DNA from: Saksenaea vasiformis B4078
Lineage: Eukaryota > Mucoromycota > Mucoromycetes > Mucorales > Saksenaeaceae
NCBI GenBank assembly: GCA_000697055.1
Contig: JNDT01001888.1
Coordinates: 1-64,000 of the forward strand
Direction of reading: 5' to 3'
Length of the DNA stretch: 64,000 bases
Of this stretch, positions 49,512 through 61,945 are shown piece by piece (positions within the stretch are counted from its first letter, which is position 1; every line of letters begins with the position of its first letter). Under the pieces are notes generated by a model. That model worked only from the letters and a program-made list of their open reading frames with translations, was not told the origin of the DNA and ran no database searches. The position numbers were made by a program, and so were the translations under genes.

Positions 49512-50806
49512 CTAACATCCGAAGTTATTGCTTTGGTTATAACCGAGATCATTGAGTGCGCCAAGCAGTTGAACTCGGGCTGTTTCGAGGTCGTCATAAT
49601 TAAGTGCGCTAATCGCCCACTTTGCCTTCTTTTGTGCGGACGCAACGGTTGCCGGATTGAGGATGTCTGCACTTCCTGCACTGGGACGTTGAGGTACTGT
49701 ATGAACTGGTACCTGTGGCGGTTGATAAGAAGGTGCCGGCGCACGGTCCATGCCATTCACAGTTGGGACACTAGGTGTCACTGATACGGATGGTGCCCCT
49801 GGAATCGTATTGGGTGGTGGTGGCAAAAGGGAAGGTGCATCGATCGAAGGCGACGTCGGCAAACTACCCGATGTCTGATGATGCATATCTGTAGAGGTTG
49901 GCTGCACAGGGTTCTGAGGTTGTTGCTGCTGTGGCGGTGGCGGTTGCGGCAGTTGCTGTTGCTGATTCACCGGCGTATTCGGTGGTAGAGGTGCCGTGAA
50001 ATTGGAAGGGGGGCTAGGAAACTCAGCAATCGAAGGTGTCTGTTGAAATGACACCTCTGACGGCACATCAGGCGAAGTTTTTTCCTGCTGCCCAATCTCT
50101 AGGTCCTCATCCTGAGCATCGCCTCCTGGAGGACCAGCCATCGGTGTGCGCCCTTCACGCAATGCCTTCATGATATCAGCAGCTTTCCATTTTGCATATT
50201 TTATCTTGGCTTCAACCTGCAGTCAATTGTTAACATTTTTTGTGTCACCTTCTCCTTGTCACCTGCCTCTGGATCAAGTTCACCAAAAGTCTTCAGCAAT
50301 TCTAGAAAGATGGACGCCGCCAAGAAGCTCTTGGCAGTTTTTCTATTGTGATGTCAATCAATACGCAAAATTATTTGATTACAAAGCATACTTGGAAGCT
50401 TTTCCAGCACGATCTTCATTGTCTGCGTTAAGAAAGACCTTCAAGGCAAAATTTTCGACATGTGCATAGCCCGTGATATCATCTGTGATTGCTTCGTTGG
50501 CACCTAAAGCAGCTTTTCTCTAATAGATAGTGTTGAGCCGTGCGTTAAAAGACTTGCATAACGATACCTTCTCCAATGAGTCCAATAGTTGCCCTAAGTA
50601 ACCACTTGTTTCCTTGTTGCTGGGACCTCTTTCAATGGCGAGCTTGACAGCATAGTAATGAGCTGATGTCGTAGCGTGAGTAAATGTGTGAGACTAGCAA
50701 CGACTGACAGGCTACCGTAGTAAGCAATGATAGGCTCTCTCTCGCTCAGCTCCTGGCCTCGTTGTATGTATGGCGTGATGTACTTCAGATCTTCAGGAAT
50801 GCTCAT
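49512..50806 (-). CDS. VTA1: Vta1/LIP5, activator of the ESCRT ATPase Vps4
   Basis: The ATG at 50806 starts MSIPEDLKYITPYIQRGQEL with SEREPIIAYY, the well-known N-terminal MIT-like domain of Vta1. Several small introns lie between 50594 and 50220. The long last exon begins near MKALREGRTPMAGP, passes through a Pro/Gln-rich linker (LPQPPPPQQQQPQNP), and ends with AQKKAKWAISALNYDDLETA and RVQLLGALNDL, the Vps4-binding C-terminal domain; stop at 49512. Length and order match the family. It works at late endosomes, where it stimulates Vps4 to take apart ESCRT-III. It converges on CSN2, with 107 nt between stop codons. Confidence 0.92.
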
Positions 50807-51669
50807 GGCAGAGAATTAATCGAAGATTCAAGTTCCACAAGAGGGTTCAAGAACTGTGACTTCACAGTCTAGATTTCGAGCTTTCATATCTCTTTTGATG
50901 GCTCATCATCTGCCAGCTCTTGTGTGAACTGTGGTAGTATAGGTACTATTATCTAACCCTAGAATGTACTCGCCATACAAGCTATTTAAACCATTTTCCT
51001 CGCTTCCTAACTGATACCAAGGTTTCTTCGGAAAAGAGCTTATAATGGTATGAAAATTACATCTAAGCTACGTCGATGTGGCGTAACTCTTTCTTTATAC
51101 GGATAACTCTGAAAAAAAAAGGTATCAGTTATCACTTGAAATCTTCTCATTTTAACTTGCTCATTACAACATGTTAAGCTCGCGCGGCAAATAAAATTAT
51201 GCTTATGCGCTGTCGCAACGATGAAAGGATACCTACATTAGTTTACATAAGCCTAAACAACTGGTCTATTACCACTCAGGGATTCGGTTAGTATTTGGAT
51301 GCTATCGGTCTTCATTAGAAAATTGTAAGCATTAATCTTATAGCCGCCAAAATGATGTTACATGAAGGTCTATAGGTAACCTACCCTGGGTATCCATAAC
51401 AACTACTTCATGTGAATGGGAATGGCTTTTGATGAAATCATGGAAAGAAAATGTGAAGTTTATATCTCTGCTCAATATCAGAAGATACACATCCTTCAAA
51501 AAGCAAGTTCAGTTCATGTCGCCTTTTTTTTTTTTTTTTGTTCATGGGTATTGTGATGGTCTCAGACAAATTGCTCAATAATGACACAATATGAAACGAC
51601 TAAATTTTGAAGGAGCGCGAGGGTTGCATATAAAACGAGGTCGGAAGTGATTAAACAGTGTTTCTCTGC
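50807..51669. promoter_or_regulatory. Divergent promoter region of VTA1 and the HAM1-like gene
   Basis: About 860 nt separate two outward-reading genes. A TATA-like ATATAAAA stands at 51628-51635, about 40 nt ahead of the ATG at 51670. A poly-T run lies near 51524-51540. No gene seen. Confidence 0.45.
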
Positions 51670-54587
51670 ATGATGGCTACTGCAGTCAGAGATCCTACGG
51701 AGACCTATGGTCCCCAAACTACTCATGAAACAACAGATCCTGTTCGTCAGCGCATGTCAGAAGAATCTGCACGGATGCACCAGTTCTCAGGTCAAGCTGG
51801 AATGGTAACTCGACCCACTACGGAAGAGCAGAGAGCGCTGGCAGAACGCCTCAAGACACTTGACATGTTCCAGGCTTTGAGGCACGGAAAATTTCCCAAC
51901 AATGAAAAGCTTTGCGAGTTTTTGGACAAAATGATCGATAGTCCATCCATAGAACAACGGAAAACACTCATGTCTGCGGATGGTCAGCAATTGCTGCATG
52001 ATTTTCGCGAACTCTTGCGGACCGTGAAAAAGACAATTCAGACCAAAAACGCAGATGAACTCTTTCAGTCACTCTCCTATCATCTACAAAATTTAAGCGC
52101 GCCTTCTGTTACTCAAGGTAAATAAAACTAAATCTAGGGATAGCTTTATGGACACGTCTATAGATCAAGCTGGCGATGTACAAGGAGCCGTAAACAAACA
52201 ACAGGTGAAAGAAGAAGCCAAAGGAGGTAATTGTACTTTTCCTTTTTGGCTTTTGCGTTAAGCTTTGAAGCAATTCTTAGGTGCTGAATCTTTGTGGAGA
52301 ATCGGGCGCTTGATCTTACTGAATGGTGAATTTCGAAATATGATGACTGAAATGATGGAACTGGCACAGGGCATTTTTGGTGAAGCCGCAACCAAGGTCA
52401 GCAGCATGGCGGAACAGGCCGGGCAGAAAGTCCAATCTGCCGGTCGAACAATTGATGAAAAGGCCCAAGCATTCGGAGATCAAGCACAGAAGTTCAGCGA
52501 ACAGGCGCAAACAATGGCTGACACGAACAAACAAAAAGAAATGGCGGATCAGGTTTCACAATCAGATCAATTTCAACAATACAAAGGTCGCGTCCGCCAA
52601 ATGACAAGTGCTACGGATGAGGATAAAGGGCCTGCTACCTTGACTCCCCATACCACTTTGGGCACAGGCGCCGGAATGGATACCGAACCTAGTGCAATGG
52701 GCCGTGGTACTAAGGAGAACCTTCAACAAAAGTCCAAAGAAACCATGGAACAAGCAAAGCAAAAAGGAAAGAAGATGCAAGGAGATGTCAGACAGCAAGC
52801 TACTGCAGCAAAAACATACATGCGGGAGAAGCTTCCACCGGAAAAACAAGAGGAACTACTTAAGAGATTGAAAAAGGTGCTGCACCAAGTTCAACAGCAT
52901 CCCGATTATCAACGTGCAATCGACAGCATCATCCAGTTGTTTAACTCTTGGGGATCCCGTCTTACTGAATCGTCTCAAGGTGTGGGCAGTGTAGCAACTG
53001 ACGCAACGAAACAGGTGGCATCTGATCCCAACTGGAATAATGCCGCTCAAGAAGCAAAGACCATTTTGGAAGACTGGGCTCAAGGGAGATCCTTCGATCC
53101 ACTTATTGAAAAATTCCAGAGTGTAATTACGGACGTGAGAAATGACAGGTCATTGCGCGAATATTACGATGAGGTAAAGCCAATGCCATGAAACAGCCGT
53201 TTAGCTTAACTTTTCCTTCTCAGGTAATCGCTTATCTCCGGAAAATGATGAAAGAGCCTGGCTACGTTAACGAAGAGGTGTCCACAAGGGACGGCAAAAG
53301 GTTGATCGAAAAAGGACGCGAAGTGACCCAAGGGCAGTACCGGAACCATATGAACGGTCTATTAGAAGAGGCACGTGGGATGCTGAAGGCTATGGCAGAA
53401 GACCCTATGGCAATGGAAATCGATGATCGAGTCAAACAAATTCATCAGGATTTGTGGTACGACAGGTAAATATCACGTCAATTCTTTTCCTCTTCTGTAC
53501 TAATCCTTTAATTCAACAGAGATGGCAATGTCGCCTTCAAACCCCATCTTTTGAACGATATGCGGCTCACGCTTTTGCCTGCTATTTTGGAGCAGATTAA
53601 GCTTGTGCCTATTCCACACATTGAATATAGTGACGAGCAATTCGACGTGGCTGTCGAGAATGTGATTATATCTGGAGAAACGTTGATGCCAAGTACAATC
53701 GAAGTCAAAGTAAGTTCTTTCATAGATTACCATTTTACAGATACTCACAGCTATCCGCTAGATGGAAAACTATGCACGTTTCAGCCCTGTGTCTGATCAG
53801 CGCAATGTCGATCAACAATCAGCATTTATTCGCATGAGCCAAATCCAAGCTGTGATAAATGACGTAAGAAAATACTATTGTGAAAGAAACTCAAACTAAT
53901 GTCTCGCCAAAGGTCGTATTTTACTACAAACGCAAGAATGGCTTCCCAAAGATATCTGATCGAGGTGTAGCGACATTAATTGTAAGCTGCCATTCCATCT
54001 TTCTTTGCATCATGTCTCACATACCATTCTGTAGCTGGGAGGACGAGGCATGGATATCAGCATGCGAGTGACTAGCAACTCCACTGATCCTAACCATACC
54101 TTCCGAGTGACAAACTGTCAATGTCACATTGATCGTCTCAATGTCAAGATACATGATAGCCGCCACAAGTAAGGGGAACGCACAGAAAATCATTGATCAT
54201 TGACATTTATTCTATAGCCTCTTATACAAGACGATGCACCCCATGGTGATTGGTATTGTCCGTCGTCAGATTGCAAAGGCAATTGAGACCAAGCTTACGG
54301 CAATGCTTGAAGATACGGATAGAAAATTAACTGCCACTCTGTACCGCAAGAACCAAGAACTAGCTGAACAAGAATTTGAAGAAAAATTGACAACTGAAGG
54401 TCTCGAAGAAAGCACCAAAACTGTGGGAACATCAGCAGTTGCTTACGAACGTCGTGGCATCGCCGGCACCCTTATTGCCATGTTGAACCATAATATCAAA
54501 TCCAAGATGACTAGGAAAAAGGACGTGCGTGAACCCCATGATGATCGTCTTTATGCTCCCACACAAAGGACACCGGTTGCAGTCTAA
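51670..54587 (+). CDS. HAM1-like protein (DUF5923/DUF4449 type), probable lipid-binding
   Basis: The ATG at 51670 (MMATAVRDPTETYGPQ) is taken; an upstream GTG is ignored. The first exon has ERLKTLDMFQALRHGKFPNN and EKLCEFLDKMIDSPSIEQRK. A long middle exon has a helical, Gln/Lys-rich run (MAEQAGQKVQSAGRTIDEKA) like amphipathic repeats, then LPPEKQEELLKRLKKVLHQV. The C-terminal half, over several exons, has DLWYDRDGNVAFKPHLLNDM, LPAILEQIKLVPIPHIEYSD, ENVIISGETLMPSTIEVK and RRQIAKAIETKLTAMLEDTD; the stop is at 54587. In fungi this order belongs to HAM-1-like proteins whose last domain resembles the TULIP/BPI lipid-binding fold. Role and location are not shown by the sequence. Confidence 0.78.
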
Positions 54588-54642
54588 GGAAACTAAGAAA
54601 AAAAAATGTAGTTCGTACTTTCAGTAATATATAATTGCTTCA

Positions 54643-54648
54643 ATAAAA
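54643..54648 (+). terminator. Polyadenylation signal AATAAA of the HAM1-like gene
   Basis: AATAAA occurs 56 nt beyond the stop, in an A/T-rich 3' flank; a usual distance. Confidence 0.5.
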
Positions 54649-55081
54649 TTTGTTACGCTTCAGTTGACATGATTGAACAAAAAGATGTTATTCCCACTAA
54701 ATTCTGGAAGGTGTAGCTTTTTCTATACAGCTGATTAGGTGTCTGCTTGAACTATCAGAGCACATTTTGGTTCTTTCTGGACGCGTCGAAAGTATCGCAG
54801 CTATTCACATGACTCCGCTGTGTTTGCTGTAGTTCGGTTTACCGTTTCCCTATCTTCTGGGATCCAATGCTCAAGCTTTCTTTATGCCTTCGACTAGCGC
54901 GCTTTATCGTTTCATGACACTGACTTACCACTGGGCATGATTAAGCATGCATCAATTTGGACAACGTGGTTAGCATGACGAATTCCCGAAACTTTGTTTC
55001 GTTGCGCAAAAGTAATTTCCAACCCAGAACTTTTTTTCTTTTTTGCTTTTCACTTTCGGGAAGTTTTATTCATTGTCCGTG
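54649..55081. other. Spacer ahead of the SPATA20-like gene
   Basis: No gene seen. The final part has T-rich runs (about 55029-55050), the probable leader of the next gene. Confidence 0.4.
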
Positions 55082-58000
55082 ATGGCAACCTCGACAACGC
55101 ACAAGCATACGAATCGACTCATTTCAGAGACGAGCCCTTATCTTCTGGTAGGCGATGCATTGCATGTAATGTCGGACTGATTATTGTATGTTTATTCCCA
55201 TTTATACAAATAAGCAACATGGTATGTATTTCCTCTACAGTTAAATAGCCTATGTCGAACAAAACTCGCGTCGTTGTGACATAACTTTTTGTCAGAGCTT
55301 AACTGTTTAGGCAATCGACTTACAAACCTTTTTTTTTCTTTAGCCCATAACCCGGTACAATATGCATAATTTATTTTATTTTTTTCCTTTTGGGGACAGT
55401 TGCTTGACGATAGCGTACGTTTAGGTGGATTGGTTTCCATGGGGCGAAGAGGCTTTTGAGAAAGCGAAACGAGAAAATAAGCCTATTTTCCTAAGCGTGG
55501 GTTATAGTACCTGCCAGTAAGTAACTGGGGTAAGGGCCCTTCCCGCGACTGACACTTTAAATTTCTAGTTGGTGTCACGTTATGGAACATGAATCTTTTG
55601 AAAGTGAAGAAGTGGCAAACATTATGAACGCAAACTTTGTTAATATCAAAGGTAGATGATTTGGAAGTGTGATTATGTCCCATTTATTTCTTTTTGCATT
55701 AGTTGACCGGTAACGAGGCGGAATCATCGGCAACTATCAACTGATTTTTGTAGAGAGGAAAATCCTGGGGTGGATAAGCTGTACATGACCTATGTTCAGT
55801 TGACTTCTGGTGGAGGCGGCTGGCCTATGTCTGTGTTTTTAACACCGGATCTTTATCCATTTTTCGGAGCAACATATTTCCCCCCAGAAGATCGATTTGG
55901 ACGACCTGGTTTTAAGACTTTGCTGACGCGCATTGCCCAAGTGTGGCTATCTCAACCCGACAAAGTCAAATCCAGCGGGGAAAGTGTGCTGGCTCAGCTT
56001 AAAGCTTATGTTGAGGTAAATGTTAGAGTCACCTGTGTACGTATTAACCGGGGCGTTTTAGGCAAAACCTTCGAGTATTTCTGAGGCGCTTGATCCATGG
56101 AAAGTCGCTGCAGAAACATATCATCATTTCGAAAACTCGTTTGATGATAAATATGGTGGTTTTGGTGGAGCCCCAAAATTTCCCACGCCTGTGCAGCTCA
56201 ACTTTTTGTTGGAGTACTACGCATATGCTCGTAACATCCCGGATAAATCCAAAGATGCGCAAAAGGCGCTAGATATGACGCTTTTCACATTGAAGGTGTG
56301 TACTACAGCACGATACTCTCCTTTCATGTAGACTTACCTATCGATTAGAAAATTGCTGCCGGAGGAATTCATGGTATTTTATGCTGAAACATTTAGATTA
56401 TACGTCTAACTGTGAAGAAGATCATGTGGGTAGTGGTTTTCATCGGTAAGTACGGGATATAAATATATGGATGGTAAAATAACCATCTCTACAGTTACAG
56501 TACGGATCAAACCTGGCACGTTCCGCATTTCGAGAAGATGTTGTATGATCAAGCGCAATTGCTTTCGGTGTATTCTGCTGCATATCAGATTACTAAAGAT
56601 AAATTATATGCGGATATCGCTCGAGATATTGTATTGTATGTTTCCAGGGATCTTCAACACAGTGAGGGCGGATTTTATTCTGCTGAAGATGCAGACTCTT
56701 ATCCTATGGAACAATCATCTAAGAAGCTCGGTAAGCCTTGCACAAGCATTTGATGCCCCGTTCACTAACTGCTTTTCGAAGAGGGAGCATTTTGCGTATG
56801 GGAAACCTCAGAATTAAGTGAGTTATTGGGCACGGAAACTGCCTCATTATTTGGATATCACTATGGCGTTAAGGATGACGGCAATGTGGATCCTGCTCAA
56901 GATCCACATGATGAACTCCAGAAAAAGGTACATAGAAAGGCTGAGTTTGCGAGTCTTCACACTGGCATATAGAACGTGCTGATGGAGCAACGTGCTATTG
57001 AAGAGAGCGCGGCGGCTTTCAGTTTGAATGTTATGCAGGCGCAAGATATCTTGAATAACGCAAGACAGAAACTTTGGAATTTTCGGGAGGAAAAGAGGCC
57101 CAAACCGCATCGGGATGACAAGGTAAGGCGGTTACTCCATAAATATGTCTTGTAAACTTGCTTTAATTTAGATATTGACGCCTTGGAATGGTACTACTGC
57201 ACTTTAAAAGCGAAACTGCTAATCACTCCTTTAGGTTTGATGATCAGTGGTCTAGCACAGGCGCATCAAGTACTTGGTGACAAAGAAATACTCGAACTTG
57301 CTATTCGTGCAGCGAAGTTTATTCGTGAGTCATTGTATCGAGCTGATACGAAGAAGCTGCTGCGCAGCTACCGTAATGGACCGTCTTCCATCGAAGGATT
57401 TGTGGATGACTACAGGTATCTTTTAATTACTCAATATTATTGTAAACTTAAACTTTTGGTGAAGCTACTTGATCCAAGGTCTATTAGATCTTTACGAGGC
57501 TACTTTTGATGAAAACTGGGTCGAATTAGCATACGATTTGCAGGAACGTCAAAACGAGTTGTTCTATGACGAAAAGCAAGGTGGCTATTTTAACGTTGCT
57601 GAAAGTGACAAGAACATTTTGGTCAGGCTGAAAGAAGGTATAATAACGGAATATATATCACTACTTCCGTTTTCTAAAATATTCTTTTCTCTAGAACAAG
57701 ACGGTGCGGAGCCATCTGCGTAAGCATGCTCAATAACCGTGTTTGGTTTTACTAATGCATTTCTTACAGCAACGCTGTGTCGCTGAAAAATCTAGTGCGC
57801 CTTGGAACGCTTCTGGAAATTCCAAGCTATATGCAGAAAGCTCGAGATACTGTCGAATCTTTCCATTTGGCATTAAGCAAATTCCCGTTTGCTTTGCCAG
57901 CACTTGTTACAGGTGTGATGTTTTTGGCCAAAGGTGCCAAAGAGGTATGATCAGCTTTTGTTACAGAGCTTGCGATCTCATATACGACGTGAATTAGATC

Positions 58001-58243
58001 ATCCTTGCGGGAGATTTTGGGCACGAAAATATGAAACTTTTCAAAGAAACAGTTGCTCAAGCATTCGTTCCCAACAAACTTATTGCCCAAGCAAAAGAAG
58101 GGGCATTAAGTCGAAAAAACAAAGCCATGACGCAGATCGTGAAGAGTGGAAGCTCGCAGCCAGCTGTATATATCTGTGAAAACTTCACCTGTGGTCTACC
58201 CATTCATGACATTGAGAAGTTAAAACAAAATATGCTTGCTTAA
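55082..58243 (+). CDS. SPATA20: Thioredoxin-domain protein, SPATA20/YyaL family (DUF255)
   Basis: The ATG at 55082 gives [20 protein letters not shown] ending LL at a donor (55148). The family motif YLLQHAHNPVDW is then assembled from a 7-nt exon (55215-55221), an 11-nt exon (55344-55354) and exon 4 from 55425; each junction has GT/AG and correct phase. The thioredoxin-like [12 protein letters not shown] is itself split by an intron near 55518. Next come [57 protein letters not shown] and [20 protein letters not shown]. The C-terminal (alpha/alpha)6-like part has [20 protein letters not shown] and ends [19 protein letters not shown] at 58243. The family is found from bacteria to humans; its reaction is unsettled. 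All expected blocks are present. Confidence 0.9.
55215..55221 (+). other. Putative 7-nt micro-exon CAACATG
   Basis: It lies between an AAG acceptor (55212-55214) and a GTATGT donor (55222). It supplies Gln-His and the first base of Ala, the exact residues missing between YLL and HNP of the family motif. Confidence 0.6.
55344..55354 (+). other. Putative 11-nt micro-exon CCCATAACCCG
   Basis: It lies after a pyrimidine-rich TTTCTTTAG acceptor and before a GTACAA donor. It completes Ala and adds His-Asn-Pro, joining in phase to GTGGATTGG (Val-Asp-Trp) at 55425. Confidence 0.65.
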
Positions 58244-58626
58244 CAAAGGCAAAATACAAATTTATTCGTAACACAGTCGTTTTCTGATATGTTTAATACG
58301 CGTTCATTTGCGCGGACTCGAACTTAGCGGGGTACCTTCAAATCAAAGGATTCTAGTCGTTTCCCTTGCTAAACTCACTCAGACACCTATTTATCGTTTT
58401 GTGCTCCGGTTTCTTATGTCCTCCGTTTAACGGTAATTTAAGGCCAAATGCATTATGGTGATGGGCAAAATACAAAAGATCGATGTTAAAACAATGCAAG
58501 GTCAAGGTTAGCGTAAACTGCGGCAGTATTTCGAAAGGAAAGTTTTACTGCAGTACGTTTATTACAAATGGACAATAGATGACTTAGATTCTCAAGCAAC
58601 ACAACTTTTCGTATTCAACTCATGTC
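58244..58626. other. Convergent 3' flanks
   Basis: This is the spacer between the SPATA20-like gene and the first dehydrogenase. A CGCGGACTCGAACTTAGCGG stretch at about 58310-58330 faintly recalls the T-arm of a tRNA, but no cloverleaf is seen. Confidence 0.4.
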
Positions 58627-59611
58627 TTACACAGCACAATAACCACCATCTACCATTAACTGAGCTCCAGTTACATAGCTGCTGGCGTCGCTAGCTAGAT
58701 AGACTACTGTGCCATTTAGTTCGTCTGGTCTGCCCAGACGTTCCATTGGTGTAAGCTTGACCCATGTCTCTGCCATTTCTCTCTTGGTTTTGAGAATATC
58801 ATTCAACATTTCTGTCTGCATGTAGCCTGGACAAATAGCATTCACACGAATACCACGAGTCGCCCATTCAAAGGCAAGACATTTAGCCATCATCGTTACA
58901 GCACCTTTTGTCGCGTTGTACTATAAAGATAATCGTTGAGCTCGACAATACACTCATCTTTATTTTAGCTTACACCACACATTGGCTGTGGTCGGTTAGC
59001 GATGTGACCTGACATGGACGAGATGAGGATAATACTACCCTTCTTCTGTTCAAGCATGTATCTGCAAAACCGTAGGGTTAAGCACAAACATAGGAATATA
59101 TATATACGTACTTCGAGACTGCTTGAATGCCATAGAACACACCATGCACATTGACATCGAATTGACGACGCCACTCGTTCAAATCGAAGGTCTATGAAGG
59201 AAACATGTAGGTCAGCCTTCCCCAAAGACGCATTCGTACCTCAGCAGGTCCTTCTACTGCTATTCCAGCATTTGCAACGAATATATCAATTCGTCCAAAA
59301 TCGGCGTGGATGTTATCTACCGCCGTCTTGACAGCTTCTGGATTAGTGATCTCGGCACGATAGGCTTTGCATCTCACGCCAAATTGGTCGGCAATAGCTG
59401 TAGCTGTGTCATGGGTTTTGGGATTTGAGACGAACATCAGTGCAACATTAGCACCAGCCTCAGCTAACGCTTTGCTCATCTCCAACCCAAGCCCTCTGCA
59501 ACAGGTCCCTTAATATAAAAAGGAAGATTGCCCCTTTTCTTCCTTTGATACTCACCTTGCACCACCTGTTACTACAGCTGTTTTACCTTTTAACGAAAAC
59601 TGCGATGTCAT
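58627..59611 (-). CDS. Short-chain dehydrogenase/reductase, copy A
   Basis: The ATG at 59611 opens MTSQFSLKGKTAVVTGGAR; after an intron GLGLEMSKALAEAGANVALM completes the TGxxxGxG nucleotide-binding site. Then NAG in DIFVANAGIAVEGPAE, WRRQFDVNVHGVFYGIQAVS, and SMSGHIANRP (catalytic Ser region). An intron stops just before YNATKGAVTM, the catalytic Tyr-x3-Lys. The end is LASDASSYVTGAQLMVDGGY with a stop at 58627. About 265 residues, usual for classical SDRs. It resembles fungal sugar-alcohol/sorbose reductases such as Sou1, but the substrate is not certain. It lies downstream of a close paralog (copy B) on the same strand, 121 nt away. Confidence 0.88.
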
Positions 59612-59732
59612 GATCGTTAATGATAAAGATAAAGAACGAAAAAATGGCTGCATAAATAATAATATATATGTTGCTGAGCGCTGCTTTTTTTTTTTGATGG
59701 AAAAAAAGTGAGACCCATGTTTAATTTCTCAT

Positions 59733-60676
59733 TTACACCGCCGTATAACCGCCATCTACAACTAGCTCTGTTCCAGTTACATAACTACTGGCATCACTGG
59801 CCAGATACACCACGGCTCCTCGAAGCTCTTTCGGATCACCCAAACGGCGCATCGGAGTCAAATTTTCCCACGCCCGGAGGCGCTCTACATTATTGGTGAG
59901 GATGTCCGTCTTCATGTATCCAGGACATAATGCGTTGACTCGGACACCTTGTGTTGCCCATTCAGCACCAAGACACTTGGCCATCATACTGACTGAAGCC
60001 TTGGTACAGTTGTACTACAGATTCCGTGAGAAGGGATGACAAAGGGTTATCCTTTCTCATTTTTTTTTTTTACCGCACACTGATGTTGAGGTTGGTTGGC
60101 TACGAGGGCCGACATGGATGAGGTAATGATGATGGATCCCTTTTGTCTTTCTAACATGTACTTCGATACAGCCTGAATTCCATAAAATACACCATGAACG
60201 TTGATGTCAAAGAGACGGCGCCAATCGTCAAGAGAATATGTCTGTAGAATACCAGTAATCAATGGACATATCTCATACCTCCCTTACGGGTTTTGTTCAC
60301 TTACCTCAGAGGGACCAGATTTGGAAACACCAGCGTTGGCCACAAAGATGTCGATTGTGCCAAAGTCGGTATGGATCGTGTCAATTGTCGTCTGTATTTC
60401 TTTGACGTCTGCAACATTTGCTTTGTATGATTTACATGTCACACCGTACTGTTCACTTATTTCAGCGGCAATGAGAGGCGTTGTCTCGGTTGACATGTAT
60501 ATTAATGCCACGTCTGCACCTGCCTCGGCCAAGGCTTTACCCATTTCCAGACCGAGGCCTCTGGTAACAAAGGTGATCAGTTACCATCGAACGCGTTCAG
60601 CATCAAAATAGCGTTACCTGCCTCCGCCGGTAACAACGGCTTTTCTCCCTTTCAGCGAAAATTCAGGGATAGTCAT
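59733..60676 (-). CDS. Short-chain dehydrogenase/reductase, copy B
   Basis: The ATG at 60676 opens MTIPEFSLKGRKAVVTGGGR; the second exon has GLGLEMGKALAEAGADVALI and DIFVANAGVSKSGPSE. The third exon, YSLDDWRRLFDINVHGVFYG, continues to SMSALVANQP. An intron then precedes YNCTKASVSM, the catalytic Tyr/Lys, and the last exon ends SSYVTGTELVVDGGYTAV at 59733. Introns sit at the same places as in copy A (after the first Gly-rich loop, after the NAG region and just before the Tyr), so the pair arose by tandem duplication. The cofactor choice (NADP or NAD) is not clear from the loop. Substrate unknown, probably a sugar alcohol or ketose. Confidence 0.88.
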
Positions 60677-61389
60677 GGAGAAAGAAAGAGATAAAGATGC
60701 AACTAGTTCGACATTGGTATTTGTAACCCTACCGGGTAAAAGTATCCTTAATTACCCCATATCTAGACACACGGCATCTTTAAACAACCGCATCAATCTG
60801 CTGTGACAGGAAATTCCCCAAATACAATCGTGCGAGGAGGGGGATGCACCTTTTAAACATGGCAACTGAACCTTGACATCGGCTGGCTTATCGCTTGTAG
60901 ATGAATGGCTTTGTAAGACTTTGACATGTCAATCTGGCGAGTGTGGAGTAATTTCAGCTGTACTATTTGTGGAACTACGAACTTTCCGAAATTTCTAAAT
61001 GAAGAGATGGTTTGTTGCACAAGTCCAAGTTGCGGGTTACGGGAGTAACACAGCGTGTGTTTCGAAAAATCTAGGCACATTCCTTCTCACTTTTTATATC
61101 GGGTGACAACTTCTGATGGAGCTACCATTTTTTTCGAGGATGGCAAACAGGATATTGTCAGCGGATATGGGACCCGGTTCTCTGGACATATCTGACGATG
61201 ATGATAATCAAGGGGTCAAATTGGCGACTTTGACGTCGTATAACCGTAAAAGGGACAGGCCGTTGAAGGCAGGTCCGAATGCATCGGTCGATCACATCAA
61301 TCATGGAAACAAGTCCAACAATTAAACCTGCAATTTGTTCATAAATACACGAGACATACAGACGATTTTAAAAGACTAGTTGCGGATTA
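60677..61389. other. Spacer at the start of the mobile-element debris
   Basis: It holds the promoter of dehydrogenase B. The frame at 61116-61325 (MELPFFSRMANRILSADMGP) has no clear family; it might be the N-terminal piece of the transposase relic that follows. Confidence 0.35.
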
Positions 61390-61945
61390 TTGGTTGAAAA
61401 TGTCTGCAGTGCTTGCAGAAGCTGTTTGCACTTTTCAAGTGAAGGAAAGGACCACGCTTGGATTAGAAAATACAAAAATGAGATCATTATTGGACACTAC
61501 ACACAAGGAATTCTTACGGCGTTTGTTGACGAAAATCCTACAACGCAGTTACGGCTATTACACAACAGCTTGAAGACTATCTACTGTATCAAGAGGACCG
61601 CAGTTCATAAATCTATGGATGAATTCGAAGAATTCAAGGACTATTATTTCGTAATGGACAAAGCACCCATTCATCAATCAACACTAATTGAAGAAGTAAT
61701 TATAAAACATCGTTATTTATGTATATACCTACTTGTCGCCTTATTCGCCTGAACTGAATTCAATTGAACAATTCTGATCAGTTGTTTGAGAGTAAAGTAA
61801 GACGTAACAGGATCCTGGAAAAGGACACATTAATGACGAGAATCAGCGAAGCTTCTAATAGCTTGAGGCTGAGTGAGGTTAAAAGGTCTTTTAGGCATTC
61901 TCGTGAACGGCTTGACAAGTGCCGTAATAGACAAGCGCTCTGAGG
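61390..61945 (+). pseudogene. Tc1/mariner-IS630-like DDE transposase, decayed
   Basis: The frame to 61752 contains DYYFVMDKAPIHQSTLIEEV, the second-Asp signature (VMDxAPIH) of IS630/Tc1 transposases, preceded by a core with GILTAFVDENPTTQLRLLHN. After a frame change near 61735, SPELNSIEQF can be read, the usual segment holding the third acidic residue, soon followed by in-frame stops. A further segment in another frame (about 61810-61900) reads NRILEKDTLMTRISEASNSL with RLSEV, typical of the C-terminus. The gene is dead: at least two frame changes and stops. Confidence 0.6.

Noticed and set aside
58310..58335. Possible tRNA T-arm-like bases
   Set aside because: No acceptor stem, anticodon arm or D-arm can be drawn around it.
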